From assembly GCA_900542795.1 (NCBI GenBank), contig UQPD01000051.1, forward strand, positions 1-15,043: a stretch of 15,043 nucleotides of DNA. Reading direction: 5' to 3'. The stretch is from an uncultured Prevotella sp. (GTDB lineage Bacteria; Bacteroidota; Bacteroidia; Bacteroidales; Bacteroidaceae). Of the stretch, positions 1-6,200 are shown one piece after another (the first letter of the stretch is position 1; each line of letters starts with the position of its first letter). The notes under the pieces were generated by a model that was not told the DNA's origin, made no database searches, and worked only from the letters and a program-made list of their open reading frames with translations. Made by a program: the position numbers and the translations under genes.

Positions 1-15
1 ATCAAGGTCAAAAAC

Positions 16-183
16 CGTGCAGAAAAAAATCATGGATTTTGAACACCCTACCTAACGGGGTGAGGCTGGCGCATGAAACATTGATGAATCTATCATAAAT
101 CGTGCAGAAAAAATACGAATTTTGAACACCCTACCTAACGGGTAAGGCTGATACGTGAAATATTAACTAATCTTACTCAATCA
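16..183. repeat. Degenerate tandem repeat, unit about 83-85 bp, two clear copies
   Basis: Copy 1 (16-100) and copy 2 (101-183) both open with CGTGCAGAAAAAA, carry the identical core TTTTGAACACCCTACCTAACGGG (split here as TTTTGAACACCC plus TACCTAACGGG), and continue with related A/T-rich tails. The core can fold as a short hairpin, because CACCC faces GGGTG in copy 1. A decayed third copy may follow: GCAGAATTTT at 191-200 and TTTTGAACGC at 261-270. The array may extend past the left edge. No reading frame runs through the units. It resembles a non-coding intergenic repeat, not a CRISPR, since the units are too long and diverge throughout. Confidence 0.8.
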
Positions 184-228
184 ATCAAACGCAGAATTTT
201 CATAGTGAGCCTATTTCTAACCCAACGT

Positions 229-253
229 CGTCAGAAAAGTTTAGATGACTTCA
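229..253 (+). repeat. 25-bp dispersed repeat, copy A
   Basis: The sequence starting CGTCAGAAAAGTTTAGA and ending CTTCA matches the reverse complement of 14675-14699 at 22 of 25 positions. The three differences are consecutive (TGA here, CGT in the other copy). Each copy has partly complementary ends (cgtc and gac/gacg) around AGAAAAGTTTA. Both copies lie in intergenic DNA. Confidence 0.7.
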
Positions 254-373
254 ACATAAATTTTGAACGCATTACTCAATAACGTAACCTTTTCATAATG
301 ACTCAAAAGAATTTGTGAGGCACATGCTTTTGGTACATTATTCAATTTTTTTGTTACATACTTTCTGAATTAC

Positions 374-394
374 TGCAATTTTTTTTGTATTGCA
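374..394. promoter_or_regulatory. Inverted and direct repeat overlapping the -33 region
   Basis: TGCAAT at 374-379 is mirrored by ATTGCA at 389-394 around a T-rich spacer. TGCAATTT also recurs directly at 391-398. The dyad overlaps the -33 element of the promoter at 384-414, a position suited to a repressor or activator site. This is inferred from geometry only, and T-rich DNA can produce such matches by chance. Confidence 0.3.
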
Positions 395-414
395 ATTTGT
401 TTACACTATCTTTG
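384..414 (+). promoter_or_regulatory. Bacteroidota-type promoter for the lipoprotein gene
   Basis: TTTG (384-387) is followed after 19 bp by TATCTTTG (407-414), matching the -33 TTTG and -7 TAnnTTTG pattern of the primary sigma factor in this phylum. Transcription would begin near 420, giving a leader of about 17 nt. This position rules out a coding start upstream of 420. Confidence 0.75.
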
Positions 415-437
415 CCTATCAAAAACACTTCACAAAG

Positions 438-851
438 ATGAAAATGTTAAGTAAACAAATGGCCGTATGGATGATTGCGCTTGTGGGCATATGCAGTCTT
501 TGCGGTTGTGACGAATATTGGTGGGACGATTGGAATGGTCCTTCCAGCATAACAGGACAGTGGAAGGTAGTTGAAGTGACAGGGTGGAATAATTGCCCTT
601 ATCGTCAGGGAGACTATTGGACCTTCTATTATAACGGAAACTTTGCTGCCGATGGCTACGGTGATTTAAGAGAACGTGGATATTGGCAAATGAGTGGGCG
701 AACTATTGAGTTTGCATTTCCACCTCATGACAATTACGTGAGCATGTCGGCTTATGTGAGTACGTACGATAACGATTACATGACCTTGCGCGTTAACGAC
801 TACGATAATAATGCCAATTACACGCTCCGTATGGTGAGATATTCCTGGTGA
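438..851 (+). CDS. Small lipocalin-like lipoprotein, probably surface-exposed
   Basis: This gene encodes a 137-residue secreted lipoprotein of unknown ligand. The ATG at 438 is chosen because the open frame further upstream (from a TTG at 390) would start before the expected transcription start. The product begins MKMLSKQMAVWMIALVG, a short basic plus hydrophobic signal, and ends its signal at L-C-G-C with Cys24 as the lipidated residue. Asp25 and Glu26 follow the Cys, and Asp30-Asp31 come shortly after. Acidic residues just after the Cys are typical of the lipoprotein export signal that sends Bacteroidota lipoproteins to the cell surface. The body has the feel of a lipocalin-like beta barrel: a G-x-W start (TGQWKVVEV), alternating aromatic strands, GYWQMSGRTIEF, and a closing YTLRMVR strand. 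It is very rich in Trp, Tyr, Asn and Asp. It is probably monocistronic, between the promoter at 384 and the terminator at 894. Family assignment is tentative. Confidence 0.75.
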   Translation: MKMLSKQMAVWMIALVGICSLCGCDEYWWDDWNGPSSITGQWKVVEVTGWNNCPYRQGDYWTFYYNGNFAADGYGDLRERGYWQMSGRTIEFAFPPHDNYVSMSAYVSTYDNDYMTLRVNDYDNNANYTLRMVRYSW

Positions 852-859
852 GATATTCC
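832..859 (+). repeat. 14-bp perfect tandem duplication across the stop codon
   Basis: TGGTGAGATATTCC occurs twice in immediate succession (832-845 and 846-859). The TGA stop of the lipoprotein gene (849-851) lies in the second copy. Since 14 is not a multiple of 3, the duplication determines where the reading frame ends. Confidence 0.9.
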
Positions 860-893
860 AACCGAGAATATCTAAATATTGACAGTCGCTTTA

Positions 894-925
894 AAAAGGT
901 GTGACCCTAAAGAGCCACACCTTTT
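894..925 (+). terminator. Rho-independent terminator after the lipoprotein gene
   Basis: AAAAGGTGTG (894-903) pairs perfectly with CACACCTTTT (916-925) around a 12-nt loop. The T residues lie in the 3' arm, and the arrangement is nearly symmetric, so it could work on both strands. A second perfect 8-bp inverted repeat, AGATATTC (851-858) and GAATATCT (866-873), lies just before it and overlaps the stop codon. Confidence 0.75.
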
Positions 926-940
926 GCGTATATCCTATAT

Positions 941-964
941 ACCATCTTCTGGGCAGAAGATGGT
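941..964 (+). promoter_or_regulatory. Perfect 10-bp stem-loop upstream of the tRNA nucleotidyltransferase gene
   Basis: ACCATCTTCT (941-950), loop GGGC, AGAAGATGGT (955-964). It ends 20 nt before the ATG at 985 and has no T-run after it, so it is unlikely to be a simple terminator. It could be a DNA operator or an RNA hairpin in the 5' leader. No TAnnTTTG element is visible between 852 and 984, so the transcription start of the downstream gene is unknown. Confidence 0.5.
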
Positions 965-984
965 CAACACGATAATTTAAACGA

Positions 985-2469
985 ATGAAGATTCTTACAC
1001 AAGAAGAAATAAAACAAAAAATCAACACCCCTCTCTTTCATAAACTTACAGAAACTGCCGACGAACTTGGCTTTGAATGTTACTTAGTAGGTGGGTATGT
1101 GAGAGATCTTTTTTTGGAACGTCCCACTAACGATATTGATGTGGTAGTGGTGGGTAGTGGCATCGCTATAGCTGAGGCTTTTGCCAAGAAATTAGGTAAA
1201 GGTGCTCATTTAGCTGTGTTCCGTAACTTTGGAACCGCACAAGTGAAGTGGCATCGTCACGAAGTGGAATTTGTGGGAGCTCGTAAAGAAAGCTACCAGC
1301 ACGACTCGCGTAAGCCCATTGTTGAAGATGGTACGCTTGAGGATGACCAAAATCGTCGCGACTTTACCATCAATGCCATGGCTGTTTGTTTAAATCAAGC
1401 ACGTATGGGCGAATTGGTAGACCCCTTTGATGGTGTACGCGATTTGGAAGATGGCATTATTGCTACACCCCTTGATCCTGATATAACATTTAGTGACGAC
1501 CCATTGCGCATGATGCGCTGCGTACGTTTTGCTACTCAATTAAACTTTACGATTGAGGAAGAAACCTTCGATGCACTTGGTCGAAATCGGGAACGTATCA
1601 AAATTATCAGTGGTGAACGCATCATTGTGGAATTCAATAAAATCATGATGTCGCCTATCCCCTCAATTGGTTTGGTTGAATTGCAACGTTGTGGTTTGCT
1701 TTCGCTTATCTTACCCGAAGTGGCAGCACTCGATTGTGTAGAAACGCGCAATGGTAAATCGCATAAAAATAATTTCTACCATACACTTGAGGTGTTAGAC
1801 ACTGTTGCACAAAAAAGCGATAAACTCTATTTGCGATGGGCAGCATTGCTTCACGATATAGGTAAACCACGTAGCAAACGTTGGGAACCCGCCATTGGTT
1901 GGACATTTCATAACCACAATTATTTGGGTGAGAAAATGATTAAACCGCTTTTCCGTCGTATGAAGTTGCCTCTTGATGAACGTATGAAGTATGTGGCGAA
2001 ATTGGTAGGCTTGCACATGCGTCCTATTGCAATAGCCGATGATATTGTTACGGATAGTGCTGTGCGTCGTTTATTGTTTGAGGCAGGTGATGACATTGAC
2101 GATTTGATGATGTTGTGCGAGGCTGATATCACGAGTAAAAACGAGCAACGTAAGCAGAATTTTTTGCACAACTTCCAAATAGTTCGCCAAAAGTTGGTGG
2201 ATATTGAAGAGAAAGATCGTGTTCGTAATTTTCAACCTCCTGTTGATGGTGATGAAATTATGCGCTTGTTCAATCTTAAACCTTGCCGTGAGGTGGGTGC
2301 ACTCAAAACCGCATTGAAGGATGCGGTGTTGGATGGAAAGGTTGAAAACAAACCTTTGGCAGCACTTGAATTTGTGATGAATCGTGCCAAGCAAATGGAT
2401 TTAACTACGAACGAAGCGGTTTATGCTGAAGTGCTTGCACAAAAACAAGCAGCAGAAGAGGCAATGTAA
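985..2469 (+). CDS. CCA-adding-type tRNA nucleotidyltransferase with C-terminal HD domain
   Basis: This 494-residue enzyme belongs to the class II tRNA nucleotidyltransferase/poly(A) polymerase family, which adds or repairs the 3' CCA end of tRNA in the cytoplasm using CTP and ATP. The head domain shows GGYVRD (36-41) and the metal-binding carboxylates D50-I-D52. It continues with RRDFTINAM (124-132) for sugar and base recognition, then DDPLRMMRCVRF (171-182), the neck region with its R-x2-R-x2-RF pattern. An HD phosphohydrolase domain follows, with LLHDIGKP at 288-295. HD fusions in this family can carry 2',3'-cyclic phosphodiesterase or phosphatase activity. Length and order are normal for Bacteroidota. 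The ATG at 985 follows an A/T-rich leader without a Shine-Dalgarno site. The next gene starts 35 bp downstream and is also an HD protein. A poly(A) polymerase activity cannot be excluded from sequence alone. Confidence 0.9.
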   Translation: MKILTQEEIKQKINTPLFHKLTETADELGFECYLVGGYVRDLFLERPTNDIDVVVVGSGIAIAEAFAKKLGKGAHLAVFRNFGTAQVKWHRHEVEFVGARKESYQHDSRKPIVEDGTLEDDQNRRDFTINAMAVCLNQARMGELVDPFDGVRDLEDGIIATPLDPDITFSDDPLRMMRCVRFATQLNFTIEEETFDALGRNRERIKIISGERIIVEFNKIMMSPIPSIGLVELQRCGLLSLILPEVAALDCVETRNGKSHKNNFYHTLEVLDTVAQKSDKLYLRWAALLHDIGKPRSKRWEPAIGWTFHNHNYLGEKMIKPLFRRMKLPLDERMKYVAKLVGLHMRPIAIADDIVTDSAVRRLLFEAGDDIDDLMMLCEADITSKNEQRKQNFLHNFQIVRQKLVDIEEKDRVRNFQPPVDGDEIMRLFNLKPCREVGALKTALKDAVLDGKVENKPLAALEFVMNRAKQMDLTTNEAVYAEVLAQKQAAEEAM

Positions 2470-2480
2470 AACTCTTATAA

Positions 2481-2504
2481 AATAATTTTGAAAACCTACT
2501 TATC
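2481..2504 (+). promoter_or_regulatory. 24-bp leader motif, copy 1, abutting a start codon
   Basis: AATAATTTTGAAAA followed by CCTACTTATC directly precedes the ATG at 2505. The same 24-mer with one difference recurs at 14766-14789, 10 bp before another start codon. As it sits between closely spaced genes, it may be an A/T-rich translation-initiation leader or an internal promoter. Confidence 0.5.
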
Positions 2505-3140
2505 ATGACAGAACAACAAATGGCTGCTAACAAGCAGCGCTTTATGGAGTTATGCAACGAGCATATTCACCGCGATGGTCTTGACAAGGTGTTAGCTTAT
2601 CTTGAAAAGAGCGATTTTTATATAGCACCGAGTTCAAGTCGTTTCCATTTAAATGAAGATGGAGGTTTGTGCTTGCACTCCATCAATGTGTTCGAAGCTG
2701 CTTGCAAAATCTATAATGAAATGGTAAAGCCTGCCATTATGGATGGAACTTCGCCTTTTACTGAAGAGGTGAGTATGGAAAGCATAGCCATTGCTACGCT
2801 CTTTCACGACCTTTGTAAGATAAAACTCTATCACAAGGCAGACCGTTGGAAAAAAGATGAGAATAACCGTTGGGTAACTTATCCAGGCTATGAAGTTAAG
2901 GATGATTTCCCTTTGGGACATGGCGAAAAGTCGTGTCTCATGCTAAGTTGGTATATGCGTCTGAAACCCGAAGAGATGCTTGCCATTCGTTGGCACATGG
3001 GCATGTTCGACATGGGTGAGTCTGGTTCATCGCTTCGTCGCTCTTTTTATGCAGCAACAGAAAAGTCAGCCCTTGTGTCTATTGTGCATAGTGCAGACTT
3101 CTTGGTTTCGAATTTATGGGAGAAAACAACGACTTATTAA
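2505..3140 (+). CDS. HD-domain phosphohydrolase of unknown substrate
   Basis: This 211-residue cytoplasmic protein consists of a single HD domain. Metal ligands are readable in order: His58 in GGLCLHS, His101-Asp102 in LFHDLCKI, His139 in GHGEKS, His164 in IRWHMG, and Asp198 in HSADF. This H...HD...H...H...D series fits an HD protein with two metal ions. Relatives act on nucleotides, cyclic phosphates or RNA ends, but the substrate here cannot be told. The N-terminal 50 residues are helical and hydrophilic, and no signal or membrane segment is present. It lies 35 bp after the tRNA nucleotidyltransferase gene, so the two are probably co-transcribed and may share a role in nucleotide or RNA-end metabolism. 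That link is an inference. Confidence 0.8.
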   Translation: MTEQQMAANKQRFMELCNEHIHRDGLDKVLAYLEKSDFYIAPSSSRFHLNEDGGLCLHSINVFEAACKIYNEMVKPAIMDGTSPFTEEVSMESIAIATLFHDLCKIKLYHKADRWKKDENNRWVTYPGYEVKDDFPLGHGEKSCLMLSWYMRLKPEEMLAIRWHMGMFDMGESGSSLRRSFYAATEKSALVSIVHSADFLVSNLWEKTTTY

Positions 3141-3165
3141 AAGCACAGTAACTTAATTAAAAAAC

Positions 3166-3185
3166 TGCAGCTTTCATCCGCTGCA
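3166..3185 (+). other. Short stem-loop between the HD gene and the GH89 gene
   Basis: TGCAGC (3166-3171) pairs with GCTGCA (3180-3185) around an 8-nt loop. No T-run follows, so termination is not clear. No TAnnTTTG promoter element is seen in 3141-3212, so the GH89 gene may be read through from upstream or use a different promoter. Confidence 0.35.
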
Positions 3186-3212
3186 ATACTCCAATCTACA
3201 AACACCTATTTT

Positions 3213-6200
3213 ATGAAAAAAACCGTAAAACGCCTTTTAGGTTTCGGTGTGCTGATGCTGGTGTGTTTTGTAAGTGTACTTTCAGTTCACGCACAAAACA
3301 ATAGTCAAGCAGTAGCAGACTTACTGAATCGTATTGGTGGAGCGGGAACATCCGACCGTTTTGTTACAACCGTCGATGCATCGATGGCACAAAATGGTAA
3401 AGATGTTTTCACCATCACTGCGCAAGATGGTAAACCTTGCATCAAAGGCAGCAGCACATTAGCTGTGACTACAGGTATCAACTGGTATCTGAACCATTAC
3501 GCCCACATAAACTTGGCGTGGAACAATTTAACAACCAACCTTAGCAGTGTGTCGCTTCCGATTCCTACGCAAGCCGAAACGCACACTTGTTCAGCCGACT
3601 ACCGTTATTATCTCAACTACTGCACCTTCTCTTATTCAATGTCCACTTGGACTTGGGAGCGTTGGGAGCAAGAGATTGACTGGATGGCATTGCATGGCAT
3701 CAATATGCCCTTGCAGATTGTGGGCTTGGATGTGGTATGGAAAAAACTGCTTACTCAGGATTTGGGCTATACCTCAGCCGAAGCCAACAAGTTCATTGCT
3801 GGTCCGTGTTTCCAAGCATGGTGGGGTATGAACAATCTTGAAGGGTGGGGTGGTCCTAATCCCGATTGGTGGTACACACGTCAAGAAAAACTTGCTAAAC
3901 AGATTCTTGCGCGTGAACGAGCATTCGGCATGCAGCCCGTACTCCCTGGTTATGCAGGAATGGTTCCAAGTGATATTGCTCAGAAAAAAGGATATACGGC
4001 TAATAACCAAGGCGAATGGTGCACTTTTACGCGTCCATATATCCTCAACCCCAACTCAACAGCTTTTGCTGAAGTGTCAGAGAAATACTATAAGCGTTTG
4101 CAAGAAGTAATGGGTACGTCAGACTATTACAGTATGGACCCTTTCCACGAAGGAGCTAATACCAGTGGTATTGATGTTCCTTCGGCTTATAGCAAAATTG
4201 CTGAAGCCATGACCAAGGCAAATGCCCAAGGTAAGTGGGTGGTGCAGTTCTGGCAGTGGAGTGGTGCACAATATAATATCCTTTCAAAAGTAGAAAAGGG
4301 TAAACTCATTGTGCTCGACTTGTTTAGTGATGCTCACACGCATTTTGGAGAGTATCAAGGTCACGATGCAGTTTATTGTATGCTCGCCAACTTTGGTGGT
4401 CGTACAGGAACCTTTGGTCGTCTTACCAAGGTGATGACCGAGTATTTCAACGAAAAGAGAAACCATAATAATGTAAAAGGTATTGGTGCTACGCCCGAAG
4501 CTATTGAGCAAGTTCCTGTGCTTTATGATGCCCTCTTTGAACTTCCTTGGTATAGTTCAGTTCCTGATGCAAAAACTTGGTTGGCTAATTATGCCACGGC
4601 TCGTTATGGTACAGAAAACACCCATGCACAAGAGGCTTGGGAGAAAATGCGCAACTCAGCCCTTAATTGTGAAACATCGTTGCAAGGTCCTCAAGAGGCA
4701 GTGCTTTGTGCTCGTCCTTCGCTTACAGTAGACCGTGTGTCAAGTTGGGGTGGAACAGAAATCTTCTACGATGCACAAGATGTTGTGGATGCTGCCTATA
4801 AGTTGTTGCAAGAAAAGGGTAACTTGAGTGGTGAAAACTATAGCTACGACCTTACCGATTTTTCGCGTCAAGCTTTAACCGATTATGGATATGCATTGCT
4901 TAAAGCCATTAAAGAGGCTGACGCACAAGGCAATAAGGATGCTTACGACAAACGTCGCGATGCCTATTTGCAATTACTCTTAGACGTAGACCAGTTGCTT
5001 AATACCAACAAAAACTATCAATTAGGTCGTTGGACAAACATGGCGCGTGATATAGCCAATGAGGTTTCAGGCACCACAGAGGCAGACAAACAATGGCTTG
5101 AACTTAACAATGCGCGTACCTTAATTACTACTTGGGGCGACTGGAATGCTTCAGAATATGGTGGCTTGCGTGATTATTCATATCGCGAATGGGGCGGTAT
5201 GATGAAGGACTTTTATTATCCGCGTTGGAAAACCTTCTTCGATAATCGAGATAAGGGTGAAGCACAGCCCGATTGGTTTACACACGATTGGAACTGGGCG
5301 CACAATGCCAATCTCAGCTATAGCAATAAGCCCATGGGCAACACAGCCGATGTGGCAAGCGAACTCTTTGGCAAGTACTTTGCAGTACTCAATCTTACGG
5401 ATGGTAAGACCTACTACGCCTATCGCAACATTGAAACCGACCTTACCAACGTATTTACCGACAAGGTATTGCGTGGTCAGAAGTATACCTTCCCCATACA
5501 GGCACTTTCTAAAACTGAAAACGTAAGCTTCGGCATCGACTTCAACAATGATGGTGTGATAAGCAGTGACGAAACATTCAATTCACTTACAGCTACCATC
5601 CCAGTCAATGCAGTTACAGGCAAAGTGTCGGCACGCCTCACGTTGGGTGATGGCACAGTGCTCACCTTTAAACTTATGCTGAAAGACGATATAACGAAAG
5701 ATCGCACAGTGACTGTTTTCACAGCCCATGCCGAACAAGGCAGTGTGGCTATTGAAGGTACAACAGAAAAGAGTGTGACCAACAAGGACGAGGTGACGGT
5801 GGTAGCAACCCCCGTGAACGGCTATGACTTTGTGAATTGGACAGATGCTCAAGGCAATGTCGTTAGCACAGACAACCCTTATACCTATTGGGGTGCAGCC
5901 AATGCCACATTTACTGCCAATTTTGTGGTAAATAAGTGGGGCACTCCTGTTGAGAATAAGCAAGATTGGAATGATGTAAATTCGTATGGTCAATATCTCA
6001 CTTCGCTCAACGTGTCACAGAATGGTGCTGAGGAACACCCCATTTATACAACTAATGCTTGTCCTGAATCGCTTTGCCAATCGGCAAAATTAGTTACAGC
6101 TGCTAAGGGTAGTCAAATCACACTTCATTGGACTTCGGCAGGTGGCTTGAACTATTGCAATCTCTCTGCTTATGCCGATTTAAACGGTGATGGAGATTTC

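Larger units (their letters stand above)
1..383. other. Non-coding intergenic region upstream of the lipoprotein gene
   Basis: No convincing coding region is present on either strand. The region holds the 84-bp tandem repeat, one copy of a 25-bp element that recurs near the right end of the window (229-253), and an A/T-rich stretch leading into the promoter at 384. Confidence 0.7.

Noticed and set aside
16..183. Possible CRISPR array
   Set aside because: The units are about 84 bp with similarity spread across the whole unit. There is no short repeat with unrelated spacers of constant length and no cas gene.
390..437. Upstream extension of the lipoprotein reading frame to a TTG codon at 390
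   Set aside because: The extension lies within and just after the promoter (-33 at 384-387, -7 at 407-414). Starting at 438 gives a clean lipoprotein signal.
985..3140. The two adjacent HD proteins as a defence or signalling module
   Set aside because: The first is a normal housekeeping tRNA nucleotidyltransferase with an HD tail. No effector, sensor or toxin gene accompanies the second.
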